Assembly: GCA_003184365.1 (NCBI GenBank)
Contig: NKYR01000007.1
Location: forward strand, 186,001-250,000
Direction of reading: 5' to 3'
Source: Evernia prunastri
Taxonomy: Eukaryota; Ascomycota; Lecanoromycetes; Lecanorales; Parmeliaceae
DNA: 64,000 nucleotides
Part shown: positions 43,358 through 55,421 of the stretch, in pieces
Layout: each line of letters begins with the position of its first letter
Position numbering within the stretch: the first letter of the stretch is position 1
Notes under the pieces: generated by a model
Seen by the model: only the letters and a program-made list of their open reading frames with translations
Told to the model about the DNA's origin: nothing
The model's database searches: none
Program-made: the position numbers and the translations under genes

Positions 43358-44993
43358 TGGTTCTGAGATGTCGCCGTTGGCGTCCAGGATGACATGAGGT
43401 TAAAGATCTTTGAGTTGAAAGGGGCATGCAGGATCTATGGCTGATGTGGCAGCAGTGGGGTAGCCACCATCGATTAAATCTCATCGCTCTCGGTGCAGGG
43501 ACCAACGGAACATGCACAATGGTAGGAGTAGTATTGACGCATGCGGCACTCGGTCTCTTTCGTAGCCCCTTTTACTTCGTACTTGGCGAAAGGTAAAGGA
43601 CTCCGCTCAACGGTCCGGCTTCGCCGATATGGCGCATAAGGATAGGGATATGAGAATGGCCACATAAAGGATAGGCAAAGCTTGTTAGTCCGATAACAAG
43701 CTGTTATGCATAATTATACAAGCTCCCAGACTGGTAAAGGGAAGACGACGCCTCGCGTGGTTGACAAGAAAGGATACTTGTTTTATTGGCGGGTCCTTTG
43801 AGGGTAGCGTCGTCTTGCTGCAGCATGACAGGTGGTGATAGCTCAATAAAGTAGGTCCAGATAGGCGAAACAAAGTGGCGTTCGTTTTGCGCGATGCATT
43901 GAATAGTACTCGTACCTTACGGTAAGAAGGTGAGCCGATCCAAACAAAGTTGAGTATGGATGCGATGGTACCTGATAGAAGCGCACACTGTTCACCGTTC
44001 ATTTGATTAATCTTTCTGAATATTGAGATACTTCGGTATAGGTCAGATGGATGTGCAGGTGCAGGTGCAGGATTGAGAAAAGTTGGCACTTCGATGAGCA
44101 ACGGTTTTTTCATGTTGCGGGACCCGGAATTGCGGGTATGCGTCCTATTGGCAGAAAAGCTGCTCCGTTTAAAGTGCTCTTTGCCTTTTTCAATGCCATC
44201 TCCATGCATCTTTATCGAAAATATTCCCCATGAGGCATCAATCAACGGCGAAGAGGAGCCGATTTTGTTTCTTCAGGTACCTGTAACCTACCTAAGGCTC
44301 AGGCATATAGTGACTGACTTGTACCCAGGTATCCATCGATAATGATAAAATGTTGGTAATCTAATCTCAATTACCCCGTAGCTCTTCTGGAGGGACGGAA
44401 AATATAACATAGATGATAGCATGATGCATCTTCTCGCTATGTCTGTTTGTTTATTGGTTTGGGCAAACATTGGCATCCGCACCAATTAAAATGCTCATAC
44501 ATAACAAGACGATGTTGTTGGGAGTGGGCCTAGACTCCGGTCAAGACAAATGCCCTGATACAATCATAATTAAATTAATGTATGGGTAACAAGGTCCGTA
44601 AATGTGGATGTCGATGAACAAGACCAATCTTCATCCATCATGAAAACACACTGGTGAGAGAGCGTTGATACCTTAGCTGTCATTGTCTTCAGAAGTGTCT
44701 GTACACTATTCTCTATGCAGTCTATGCGGAATGACGGTAAGTATGCCATAGGCGGAATTCAAAGAGCACCCAACTTCGGCAGGCTGAATAACCCCTCGGA
44801 CGCTTTGAGTAGTCTTTGCGGACCTCGTAAGCGCTATTTGAACCCAAAAAAAGATAATTCACCGTTCAAACTCGCATGCCATGTCTTTTTTCACGAAATA
44901 AGCTTACCCATTGCAATTATTGTTCATCTGCTCACCATTGACTACCGTATATTTTTTCTCGAGCCGTAAAGCAGCCGTATAAGCTTCCAATGG
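43358..44993. other. Intergenic, no gene seen
   Basis: 1.6 kb of moderately AT-rich DNA. The ORFs at 43685-44245 (minus) and 44073-44342 (plus) overlap each other and have no recognisable motif. Confidence 0.35.
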
Positions 44994-45848
44994 TTACAAC
45001 AGTTGCTTGAACAATGATGCAAGGACCATTCCCACCACAAATGTAGACTTGAAAGAAACCTGATGTTTAGCTGACGATTTGTTATCCCCTTTTGGTGATG
45101 CAGCGGCCGTTGAAGGTGCTGCGGTCGGTGTTGCAGATGCCGTTGCAGATGCCGTCGCAGATGTTTCTGTCGCGGACTTTGCTGTCGGCGTCAGAGACGT
45201 GCTCGTCGAGGATGACTTCGGAGCTCCCTTTCCTCTTGCGTAGTACTGTCCAGACAAAGAGGTATCGTTCATGCCAGTGCAGTCCTTATCCGACCCGATC
45301 AAGTTGATGGAGCCTTCTGACATCAACTTCTCATACGCTGCTTTGCCATTCTCGTCCTGAAGCACGTACGCTTGGGTCAAGTCTGGCGGATTCTCACCCC
45401 TGACGGAGATCTCCAGTCAGCGATTCCTTCATTAAAATAGGAATTCGAGTCATGAAACATTTCAGATGAATACGGGACTGCCGGAACATGTCCCGTAACT
45501 TTTGTGTATCAGAAGGTTTCGGACGGGAGAATTCTACCAGTTCTGAGGTTGGTTGATACCCGATATCTCTTGGCTTGGTAGGCTTGTATTGTACCATTTA
45601 CCGTTTCCTCCATCTTCAATATTGTCCGACGCGTTCCCAATACAGCGCCACAGCTCGATGTGTTCGCCGTTATTAGGCAGTGTCGAGCGAGACTCTAGGA
45701 GGCCGCAGAGGCAGGATTGGTTGTCGATGTAGGAGGGGAGGTTGGTAGCAGAAGTGCAGCCGGTGCCGTAGACGATGCACGTGTTGTTGGTAGCAGTGCT
45801 CGACATCTTTAGTACAGCTTGAGGAGCGTTGAGCATTTGCATAACGAC
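44994..45848 (-). CDS. Ser/Thr-rich probable GPI-anchored protein, 5' end unresolved
   Basis: Two exons, 45848-45602 and 45382-44994, join phase 1 through a 219 nt intron. The first part has a Cys pattern (NNTCIVYGTGCTSATNLPSY, IDNQSCLCGLLESR, IELWRC), the second a further Cys (DKDCTGMND). A Ser/Thr/Ala-rich stalk and a C-terminal hydrophobic tail (FKSTFVVGMVLASLFKQLL) follow, as in GPI-anchored cell-surface proteins. I cannot find a signal peptide exon upstream: an AG acceptor precedes 45848, so at least one exon is missing, or the 5' end is lost and this is a pseudogene. Function is unknown. Confidence 0.5.
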
Positions 45849-47387
45849 CTGACAGTCGAGAGAAGCTGGTGTCTTATGATGAGAGAAGACTGACGGTCAT
45901 TCTTTGGCTCAGGGCGAGACTGGAGCCTAGGTGGCCGACTCCTTGAGCAGTATTGGGGAATGAAGCTGACGCCAGGAGTTCTCGCATGCAGCTGCAGAGT
46001 CAACAGGACGAGCCGCGAATGGATTATAAGTGTCCGAATGTCTTCCCTTGCTGCCGCGAGGTACGAGTCTTGAGAGTCTCCTTGACTTGATGGTAAAGCA
46101 GGTCGCTTCATTGTATCTGCTTAGTGGAGTCATCTTTGGGCACGTAATCGAGGGAGATCCTGCCACGATGACCTGCATTGTTAATTGCACCAATGGTTGC
46201 TTGCGCTTGCCAGATGCCGAAGCCAAGCGACTGCCTCCTCCGTCATGCTGCGTCTTTCTCCTTCAGCTCCAGCTACAGCTTCCACTGAAGCCTGAATGTC
46301 CACTTACTTTCTCACATTTCAGACGACACGAGTGATAGGAAAAGGAGCTATCAATTTTTAGCAAAGCAATGTCCTCCTCACGTACGCTAGGCCAAACCAC
46401 AAGATGGGTGTTCGCTGACTCATCCTATGTACTCTAGGCGCCAAGCAGGAGACGAATCCGGGTTCCCACCTCAAGTCCACGCAACAGGAGCTCAAAAAAA
46501 GCGTTGTTGATGGTGCAGACCGGGGTGCACGGTAGAATTCCATCAAAAGGATGATGCCGGTGCAATCAAACCTGATTCCCTCTTTAGGGGTGACTCGACC
46601 AAGTCCACCGCTCAGCGTATGAAGGAAAGGAACCCAGACGGCGAGAAAGGGTGAGGGCTGCGAGGTTCTGCTGCGAAAGCCCAAGTATCTGATACCCATC
46701 TAGTGGTGAGAAGAAGAGCACAGCTGGCTCGAGTCAGTAAAGGTGGACGGGGTGTGCAAGTGGGAAGGAATACGGCGGGTCGGATGGATGGACTACCATA
46801 ATGATGCTTTGATGCTATGATGATGCTACGAAAATACGGACATATGCTTCTTGGATGCCCTTTCCGCTTGCGCTTGTATGAGTATTATCCTCTCACATAT
46901 ATTCCATATAGTATATCCATTTCGACAGTAAATGATAACCTTCTACGACCTCCGACTGAGCATCTGCTGCAGCAAATCAGACCCCGTTTTCTACCCACAA
47001 CCCTCACACTCAACATACCTACAGGGCTTCTATTGTATTGCTGTGGTGGCTATCTGACCCCGAGTAGATACCATTCCCTGGTTTGTATCTGCCAAATGAG
47101 CTGATGGCGGATCTTGTTTGATTCCTTTTAGTCCTTGGCCGATCCACGATTTCTTATCGGGCTTGTTGGTGCTGATTTCAAGCCAAACGACTAGCCACAT
47201 GCCTGCCTTCAAACACGTCTAGATCCAGAATCGATCCAGTCAACAGAATTTCCTGCAGTGTACGCATTCCTATCTATCTCGTCAATAAATTGCGACTCAT
47301 CAAGCCCGCAATGGTCAACAGCATCATCATACCTTTACATGTCTGTCCCATAGCCTCCGGTACCTTTATCCGCTTGAGCTCATCAGG
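45849..47387. other. Intergenic, no gene seen
   Basis: May contain a missing 5' exon of the Ser/Thr-rich gene in its first few hundred bases. The rest shows only short ORFs without motifs. Confidence 0.3.
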
Positions 47388-49335
47388 CTACAGGATTAGA
47401 TTGATCAACCTACCCGCAGACAGACGCCAGGATGGGTGGCAATGCAGCGGCCAAACGCTCGGATCGTCTTCAGTGAACTGAGTCACCAGATATTCATAGG
47501 CAGGTACCAAATACGTGTCTTTTCGCGGAGGGTTCCTGGGGTTAACGACCTTGCCGTCCCATGTGCTGGTCCCCACAGCTAGAACGAGCATCAGCTGGTC
47601 GTGAGGAACCCGCTGGTATCTGACTGCTATTGGTCCCATCATAGTATTGGGCTGGCGTGAGAACGTCAGCTTTGCAATAGTATGCTGATAGGCCAAAGAT
47701 CTGGACTATCTGGCAAGACCGGAAGGCTGTGAGACAAAATTACAATAATCCGGCCGGCGTGCTCGCATCAAGTACAAATTTCCTAGTTTGCCAGTAGCTG
47801 TGACAAAGACAGCAGATCGCTGTCCAGCCGGATCGTGTACATCCAGTGAGCAGTCTTCAAGTTCACGAAGTCTAGCCCGTGAGTAGCAATTCACCCCAAT
47901 CGATACCACTTCGGTCTCGTGTGGATCCTGTTAAAATCCCAAAATGGCTAAGTGGTTGTTACTACAAACCGGTGCTTGACCACTCTAAAGGGCGAGAAGA
48001 CGTAGGACACGATTCACTTGCTAACAGGGACGAAGTCGTTGGCTATGACATTCATAGTATGAGTGCCTATGCTGAGTAACATCGGGCTTCCGCTCGAACT
48101 TGAGTTCATCAGTCCCAATCCATGCCGTTCTTCTGTCGTCAATTTGAAATTTAAAAGAGCAGGATCGGCCGTGCCATAAAGTATGTGGCTTAGCGGTTCT
48201 TCACATGTTATGAAGGTGGAGCTGTACATGACGGGTCTGATGAAGTCAGAGAGCAAGCACAGTTGGTCTGGCCGCGGATCGAGGTGTTATCCGAAGGTGT
48301 AAGTAAAGATGTAAGCGTTTGCTTCCACGTCAGTGTCGCCATTTCATTTTGGAAGACAATCCTGCATTGTTGCCAACTAGATTCTCAAAAAATTGTGATA
48401 GTCCGCATGGTGACAGTCATTGACGATGATTGGTCCAATGTTGAAGTCGTACGTTGATCTGGCTGGACCATAAAGCACCGTAGCTAGAAGCAAACGTTAG
48501 ACCTTGCCTCGTTTTCCAGATGAAGGCCAGGTCCTACGTCCATGGAGTCCGGCATTGTGCTGTGCCGAAAGATGAGAGTGATACCTCGACGTTCCGAGCA
48601 AGCTGGCTTGGAACTTGTAGGTGAAGCTTATGGCGGGCGCTATTGGATACTGCTACAATAAAATCAGCTCTATCGCTGCTCCTGATTCCCGAATACTCAC
48701 GCTAATCGATGCTGTTCCATCATACCAAGGAGTTCCGTTCTAAAGCAGCTATGCTGGTGTCAGCACATACACATCACATTTTCCCAAGATAGTAGTAGTA
48801 GTCCGTGCCTGGAACCAAGTCACCACCGTCTAGCATAGGAACATGCTAGGATATAGCAAGAGAGGATACAGAACAAGGCGTCGTAGTACCTTCACCGGAG
48901 CCAGATATATCACCTCGATATGGTCGCCCCAATCGGCTTCGATCAATGGGTAAAACTCTGTTGTCAGGACAGTCGGGGCCGATGATAATATGCTCACTCA
49001 CTCCTGGGTACTAATTTGATAGCCATGTGAATTTTGTTGTTTGTCCCATCTGGTGCAACAACACCTCGGGCGACACTGAAGTCATAGTGGCTCGTGACAC
49101 TTGTGTTCGAAAAGGCTTGAGGGCCTGACCTACGAATATTAAGACTCCCTCGTGGAGGCGCTATAGAAGAGTCCTGACTCTTGAGAAGTCTAGGAAGACG
49201 TTGTGCAAGCGGGCCATTCGATGATGAATTAAGCAGAAGCGAGGAAACAACAGATATCAAACCAGACACACGGTCATTCAAAGAAAATGTTGCAATCCCG
49301 AGAGAGGATACAGCCCACGAGCATACGCTCTCCAT
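47388..49335 (-). pseudogene. Decayed multicopper oxidase (laccase) pseudogene
   Basis: Reading the minus strand from 49335 down gives, in the order of an ascomycete laccase but in shifting frames: VTSHYDFSVARGVVAPDG (N-terminal cupredoxin, ~49050-49110); NGTPWYDGTASIS (~48703-48742); QYPIAPAISFTYKFQ (~48615-48660), where the usual QCPI Cys is Tyr; GTSRYHSHLSAQHNAGLHG (~48545-48600), keeping the HSH copper ligands; LYGPARSTYDFNIGPIIVND (~48413-48475); TMNVIANDFVPVS (~48014-48052); QRSAVFVTATGKLGN (~47785-47830); GTSTWDGKVVNP (~47540-47575); and PSVWPLHCHPSWRLSAG (~47410-47460), the HCH ligand region with the last His lost. There are many stops and frameshifts, and the segment carrying the HPxHLHGH ligands is missing or scrambled, with a deletion of roughly 100 or more residues before it. 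It cannot make an active enzyme. Confidence 0.85.
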
Positions 49336-50069
49336 TGGAGATAAGAAGGGTCAAAAAGCAATATATCTTGAGTGACGCACAGAGACCTTCTTCGGCACGA
49401 CTTCAAAGCTCACATATGTATCAAAAAGTGTTTCAGCTCCTGGCACTTGGAGCTGATGGTTCATTTTTGGAAGAGCGAATGGCCCATCCCCGTAGTACGA
49501 AAATTCGACTAATGGGAGGCGTTAGAGCAGCAAGTACGCTGACCGACGGACGACCTTCTGCATGGGGATGATAAAGAGAGGAGCTGCGGTCATGAGCACC
49601 CATCCAAAATTTCCAAAATCGAAGGTCAGGCGAGTACTAAACCAGTCCGACTTTTCTGGACGATACCATGCCTATTCGCGCGATCATATATCCAACCCAG
49701 AGGCGTCCATAATCGGCACATATCTCCTAGAATCGCCCCTCTGTCAAGAGAGTACAGCGGCTGCGGGGAATTCAGGGGAGGTGGGAGGTGTGGATGACGA
49801 GACTCTGTACATGTTGAGAGGTGAACTACCTTGCGGCAGAAATGTCTCAAATTCAAAATATAGCAATGTAGTAAACCTCGCACACTTATTCCGCACGCGA
49901 AAAATGCGAATACTTCCATCGAGGAGCATCGGGATGATGCACGAAAAAGAACTTTCCATAGATTGAGCATGTAAATCTTACAACTTTGATGCAGGGAAGG
50001 CACTCCAGATCTACTGCATCTGGAATAATGTTCAGAATGATCCATTGTGAAATTTCTTGATATGAGCTT
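49336..50069. other. Intergenic, possibly more gene relic
   Basis: Between the laccase pseudogene and the dehydrogenase gene. On the minus strand a frame across about 49540-49630 reads FDFGNFGWVLMTAAPLFIIP, hydrophobic and protein-like, but it is interrupted on both sides. I cannot assign it. It may be a second decayed gene or chance. Confidence 0.3.
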
Positions 50070-51233
50070 TCACTTCCCCAACAGCCTTTTGTACTTTCCC
50101 TCATGATTCTCAAATGCCCATGCCACCGAGCTCTTTAGATGCCCTTCCTTATCAACCACCGGGGCGTAACCTAGTCGTGTCCGCGCTTTGCTGATGTCGT
50201 AGGTAGCGTTGTATATCTTGTATCGAATAAAGAGAGGGCTCATGGTAAGTGGAGGACGGACTCTACCAAAAGTACAAATATAGTATGCCCAATCGACCCC
50301 ATGGGCCATGGACAGGGCGAGCCATCTGGGGATAGTTGTGACCTCATCCAGAGTAGTCTTGTCGCCTCCAGCCCGCCAGATCATTCGAGCAAAGGTCCAG
50401 AAGGGCTGGGGGTCTCCGTCTGTGATGTGAAAGGCTTCGCCGTCAACTTTAGGATCCAAAGGCCCACTTTCTGATTCCAAGAGCTTCTTTGCAGCCAGAA
50501 TGTGGGCTGTAGCGGCGCTACCGACATAAATAGGCTCGACAAGGTTCGTGTTGTCTCCGAGCTGTATCTTGGTCTGCCCTTCCTCTGCAGTCTTTAGCAT
50601 ACCAGGAATAGCTGAGTTGTCTCGCTCTCCGTACACCCAAGAAAGGCGAAGCGAGGCAGTAAGTAGGCCTTTACCTTGACTATCTAGCGGGGAGTTTGCT
50701 TCGCGAGTCAGAGTGTCCCCGAGAGCTTTAGCTTTGAAATATGGTATTGTTTTCGCGTCCTGCTCCCAGAGTGGCGCATTTTCGTCGATGTTGAAATGCT
50801 GATAGCCCTTGGAGACAGAGCAGCTAGAAGTGTAGACGAGAGCTTTGACCGTAGGAAACTCTGTGGCGCAGGCGAGTACATTCCTTGTACCTTCAACACT
50901 AATATTGTGATGGTCGCCTGGTAGGATTATGGGATCGTCGGCACGAGGCGCGGCAGCATGGAAGATGACGCGAGGTTTGATGGTTGCCAGAAGTTTTCGG
51001 ATCTCGTCATGGCTGCAAATGTCAGCTGTATAGTAGGATATCCCTTCAAAGCGATTCAAGTTGGGATTCCGACTAATCACTGAAACTGGTCCGCAAGTGG
51101 GGTCCTTCAACAGGGCGTGGGCAATGTGAGATCCCACGAATCCGCATCCACCGATGACCAAGGACGGACCAAGACCACTTGAAGACGCTTTGGAAGTCAT
51201 CTTTGGGAGACTGGAAGTAATGTTAAAGCACAA
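50070..51233 (-). CDS. 3-beta-hydroxysteroid dehydrogenase / ERG26-like SDR
   Basis: Single exon of 387 residues (376 if it starts at the second ATG, MTSKAS). Extended short-chain dehydrogenase with an N-terminal Rossmann fold: SLVIGGCGFVGSHIAHALL binds NAD(P), DICSHDEIRKLL follows, and the active site has TSSCSVSKGY plus the Tyr-x-x-x-Lys of YFKAKALGDTLTREA. SWVYGERDNSAIPGMLK and EPIYVGSAATAHILAAKKLL are typical of the 3-beta-HSD family, including the sterol C-4 decarboxylase Erg26. It may act on sterols, but an accessory copy could serve a different substrate. Conserved catalytic residues suggest it is active. It sits between a dead laccase and a transposon, so it may be accessory rather than the housekeeping ERG26. 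Confidence 0.85.
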   Translation of the reverse strand: MCFNITSSLPKMTSKASSSGLGPSLVIGGCGFVGSHIAHALLKDPTCGPVSVISRNPNLNRFEGISYYTADICSHDEIRKLLATIKPRVIFHAAAPRADDPIILPGDHHNISVEGTRNVLACATEFPTVKALVYTSSCSVSKGYQHFNIDENAPLWEQDAKTIPYFKAKALGDTLTREANSPLDSQGKGLLTASLRLSWVYGERDNSAIPGMLKTAEEGQTKIQLGDNTNLVEPIYVGSAATAHILAAKKLLESESGPLDPKVDGEAFHITDGDPQPFWTFARMIWRAGGDKTTLDEVTTIPRWLALSMAHGVDWAYYICTFGRVRPPLTMSPLFIRYKIYNATYDISKARTRLGYAPVVDKEGHLKSSVAWAFENHEGKYKRLLGK

Positions 51234-51590
51234 AGAGTGGTGTGACCCTCTGTGGTTAGGAGGAGTGGTACGTGTGAAGAGTGTAAAGGTGCGCTTTCAG
51301 AGCACTCGGTGGGACGCGAGTATCGGGCACCCGCATGTCATCTGATTGGGGGTTTCTCCTTCGGGGGGCAAAGACCGAATGAGGCATGCTTGCTCTCAAT
51401 GGTTTTGAAGGAGCGATCTTACTTAGACCTTGTTTACTGAATACGTGCAGTGGTTGTCAAAGCGATATTGAATCTATCCCACGATTTTCGTGCCACTGTC
51501 AACTTCCTTTTCCTTTTACTGCTGCACTCTTGCTGTTCAATAAGTTATTCTTGTATAATTGTATAGGTACCTTAGTATCCTGCATCCATT
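51234..51590. other. Upstream region of the dehydrogenase gene
   Basis: Non-coding DNA between the dehydrogenase start and the third transposon copy. No motif recognised. Confidence 0.35.
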
Positions 51591-51598
51591 CGTGTTTG
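51591..51598. repeat. Left target site duplication, copy 3
   Basis: CGTGTTTG, repeated exactly at 52345-52352 on the other side of the element. Confidence 0.9.
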
Positions 51599-52344
51599 TT
51601 GTCTCCATTAGCTTTCGACCCCCTGCTTAGACCGTGACTTTAATTTTTAGCTGCATAGTGAGTCGGTCCCCGCAGGGGGTCTGCACCAAAAACCCCCTGT
51701 TTCTTGTATTCTATTCTAAATATGCCAAGCCTACAGCGAAAATCGACTGCCCTAGTTAGAATACTGAAATTTATAGTAATATTCGGAAGATGGCCCAAGT
51801 TTGGCTATCGGGTCCGGGTCCGGGTCCGGATCCGAAAAGTCTTGGCATGTTTAGGACTTTTGATCAACATGCTCCCCCCCTTTCTATCATTGATAATTCG
51901 ATTTGAATGCCGTGTTTGGAGGGTCTCGGACGCTGAGAGATAGGAAATCTAGCGCCGAGACCCGTTGCCGGAAAGAGGTAACCCGTTGGTTAGGTCATTT
52001 AGATAGGGAACGTAATAGGTCTGGTGTCAACTGTCCTCGAAGGTTAGTAAGGTATACAACGCGGGATATTGCCGTAGGGAGTTAGATTTTGTTACTAACG
52101 AATTCGCTATATAATTCTACGCGTCGTAGTATATATTTCTAAGTGGTTTTGATGAGAATTGATGGATCTGTGATTGATTCAAAAATTTGTTGACACGAAG
52201 CTCGTTTTGGATAAAAACGGGGTTTCTGGAGCAGGCGTCCTACAACAAAAGTCCGCGAAGCGATCTAGACTTTTTTGAGCTTAGTTCCAGCGCTAACTTG
52301 TTAGCCTTTGGGACTAAGGTAGGACGCCGGCGCGAAGGAGGCAA
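51599..52344 (+). mobile_element. Non-autonomous DNA transposon copy 3 (746 bp)
   Basis: By eye the same sequence and length as copy 2 (11893-12638), in the same orientation, with TTGTCTCC and GGAGGCAA ends and a clean 8 bp duplication. The lack of visible differences and intact duplication indicate recent movement and no repeat-induced point mutation since. No transposase is encoded. Confidence 0.95.
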
Positions 52345-52352
52345 CGTGTTTG
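52345..52352. repeat. Right target site duplication, copy 3
   Basis: CGTGTTTG, identical to 51591-51598. Confidence 0.9.
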
Positions 52353-53411
52353 AAGCGTGTCAGATTTAGGGTTCAACCCTATCCTAGTCTACCTTATGGG
52401 CCAAACCTAATTATTAGAAACGGTTTAGACATGGTTCACACATGATTAATAAGCTGGAATAGTGATAATGACGGGATCCATTTGTACATGATTTAGATTA
52501 CGAAACGTATCTGATTTTCTACCATTGAAAAAAAGTTGAACTATTAGATTTGATCTATGAAATCATGTATTTCGGTAAGCTTAGCGTGTATTCAAAATTT
52601 CCAGGGTCCAGTCCACCAAGGTACAACTCCTATAGTCTCCTCATACCCCACCCCCTACCTCCCATCCTCCACCCTCCACAACAACCCCCGTCATATCCCG
52701 AAAGTACACCCCCGCGAGGAAATCGTCTGAATCGATCGATTCTGAAGTCTTTTTCTTTGCGACGTTGATGTAAGAAAGTAGATAGAGAATCCGAGTGTCT
52801 CGCTTAACCTTAAATCACATAACTAATAGTATATATTTACGCTTTAGTCTGTGAGAATCAACTGTCAAGATAATTAGAATCGTTGAAAAAATCTGTCGTA
52901 TATGTTTCGTTGATAATTAAAAACAGTTTTTGAAAATCTCATATAGTTGTAATTTTGAATAGTTTAAATACTGTTTTCACTAATTGAAAGCATGTCTATA
53001 CCGTTGGAGTATCAAAACCATTTGAAAACCGTTCGTAAGAATCAGGTCTTTCCTATAAGGGACCTTACCTTACCTACCGTAGGTTAGGTTACTTTGCCGT
53101 GCTAAACGCCCGCTACGCAGTCATCATTCACTTGTCTACGTATAACTGTAGCGCTATATCTTAGAGCGCTGCCAAGGCAAAGATAGCTAATCACGAGTAT
53201 CCTAAGATGGGCTGAAAAGCTGAAAATTGTACTGACGAGAAATCAAGTTATTGTGTAGATCACCAGGATGTTGAATCCCATGCTGATGAAAAGATAAGAT
53301 CATGTACAGATGGTGAATCTTTATACTGATGAGAAGACATGAACATATGAAGTCGTTGAATTGAATTGATGTGATGGCGCCGGCGCTGATGGATGTGAGG
53401 CTTTTGGCATG
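52353..53411. other. AT-rich intergenic region
   Basis: About 1 kb, AT-rich from 52800 to 53050, with a small inverted repeat near 53062-53095 (cctaccgtagg core). No gene seen. It could be an old, mutated repeat, but I found no clear termini. Confidence 0.35.
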
Positions 53412-55421
53412 TCAGAGCCCCGTCTCGACAATGGGACCTTGATATGTCCTCCAAGCCCGAAGGAAATAATACAACGTGCTAAAGATAACCACGGCACCGA
53501 TTACCAGAGAGCTATAGTTCATGTCGATCGGTGTCGGTGATGATGAAGCCGGCCAAAAGCTAAAGAAACACACAATGATGAGGTAGAGGCAGGCACAAAA
53601 GTTGTTGAGAGTCCCAAGGATGCCGGGGACACGCCATGGGCCCCATGAAAGTGTGTCTCGCATTGCCGAGTACCGAAGTTGTCTCCTCTCATGAATGTTG
53701 CCCCGTGTGCGATGATAGAGCAGAAGGGCGACAGCCACAAGATACGAAGCAAATAAAGACTCGAGCTGCAACGAAAGAAGATCGTTGAAGACCTTTGTGC
53801 TTCCGGTATTGATCAAACCCAGGAGGGCAGCGATGCAGAATGAGGTGATGATTGCAGTCAGGGGAATTGTTGTCCGAGTATCCGCGCGGCTCAAGTTCTT
53901 CCAGTATGGAAGACCTCGGTCTCTGGCAAATGACCATATCATTCTGGAAGAGGCAGTCAATGATCCAACACTTGCACAGAACTGGAGTAAGGCCACAAGT
54001 GAGATCAGAACAATCGCTAGAGTCGTCGAGTGCAATCCCTCAGCCAGAATTCCAATAACCGGGAACTGTTCTTTTGATATGGAGTCTACGTTCACGTCGC
54101 AGAACAATAAGGCCACTACTACTCCGAGTGCGGTCGCGCCGTTGATGACGACGCTAATTACCATAGCACGTGCGACATTCATAGGTGCATTGTAGACCTC
54201 TTCCGACATCTGCATGATTTGTATCAGCACGTAAGGATTTTCCTCGTTGACAACAATGACGCACATGTACGGCACCATCAGTTCCTGATCCGTAGGTTAG
54301 CTTGGTAGGTTGTTGACGAGATAGAGACAAACCAAGGAATGCCGCTGCGTTACCACTGATTCCAACGAAAAATGCTAGTGTCTGTGTGCTCCAACCGCCT
54401 TCGTTCAAAAAGGTAGCAAAGACTTCATCCGCTGTCACATGTGGGCTCAGAAACGCAACCGTGAGCAAGATAGCGGCAAAGCCTAGGATATGGAGTACAA
54501 GGATCAGGACTTCTATGTATGGCAGCGCCGCGCTGCAAATGGTATTGATTCCCATGCAAAGGAGCAGGAGGCCCCAATAAATAAGTGTTCCTTGCCATCT
54601 TTGCGGCGAGTAATTTTCCTGGCTCTCGGCTGCTAGATTTTGGATCAGACTACTGACACCGAACGATGTCACTGCGAAAGCCCCGATCCAGCCCGCTACT
54701 GTAAGCCACCCTAATACAATTAAGATGATGAACATGAAAACATGGTTCTGGCATTCATACCGGTGATATAACTTAGGTATTTTCGAACTCGAGGTGGCGA
54801 AAGGAAGCTGACCCAGTGATATTGTCCACCCGCGGTCGGTGCCATAGAGGACATTTCGCCAATGATGATAAAAACCGAGAGGGTGCCTGCCCAGCAGAAG
54901 AGCATGCTGTAGACCAAACCCGCTGGCCCTCCACTGTACATGGCAAGACTTAGCCATGAGAAGTTTTCCTTAGATTCTTAGGGAGGCGCAGGTCTGTTCG
55001 ACTGGATGAAAGGGAGAGGCGCGCTCACTTCTCGTATCCGAGGAAGAAGTCTCTAACGTCATTGTGAGCATTTTCTTTTGAGACCGGGGAGAAGAGGGAC
55101 CTACACTATTGCTCCCTCCCATGTGCACATCAAACTACACGCAAACCCTGTCATACTGACCAAGCCGAAGTTTCTCTGCTCTAAGTCAGCGTTTCTGAGG
55201 TGTCAAAGTGCTTAAGTAAAGCTACTCACCTTGAGAACCTGTTTCTTTCCGAGCCTCGACAGAACAGCGCGATCTGCATCTAGTCCAGTGCCGTCGGCAT
55301 GTGCAGCATCGCTGTTTGCGCCTTTGAGGCTAAAGCCATCTAACCTTTGCATTTCTTGCTCGAGAGCCATGTCAAACGAGACTGATTCGTAGCGAAGCCG
55401 CAAGTAAGTGCTTGTTGACAC
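53412..55421 (-). CDS. Amino acid / GABA-type permease (APC family)
   Basis: Plasma-membrane or vacuolar transporter with 12 predicted helices, about 548 residues. Exons on the minus strand: 55421-55230, 55175-55105, 54948-54761, 54710-54333, 54284-54265 (a 20 nt microexon) and 54209-53412; all phases close. Typical blocks are RNFGLVSMTGFACSLMCTWE, GGPAGLVYSMLFCWAGTLSV, EMSSMAPTAGGQYHWVSFLS, then GTDGAVHMSEEVYNAPMNVA, made by joining the microexon, which is conserved in fungal GABA/choline-type permeases. Near the C-terminus come SRMIWSFARDRGLPYWKNLS and SWGPWRVPGILGTLNN. The 156 nt intron 2 ends in AAG, and its acceptor is the least certain point. A second start, MALEQEMQRL at 55370, is equally possible. 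Substrate is not determined. Confidence 0.85.

Noticed and set aside
52345..53095. AT-rich region right of transposon copy 3 as a second, RIP-mutated element
   Set aside because: No paired termini or target duplication could be found; the small cctaccgtagg palindrome alone is not enough.
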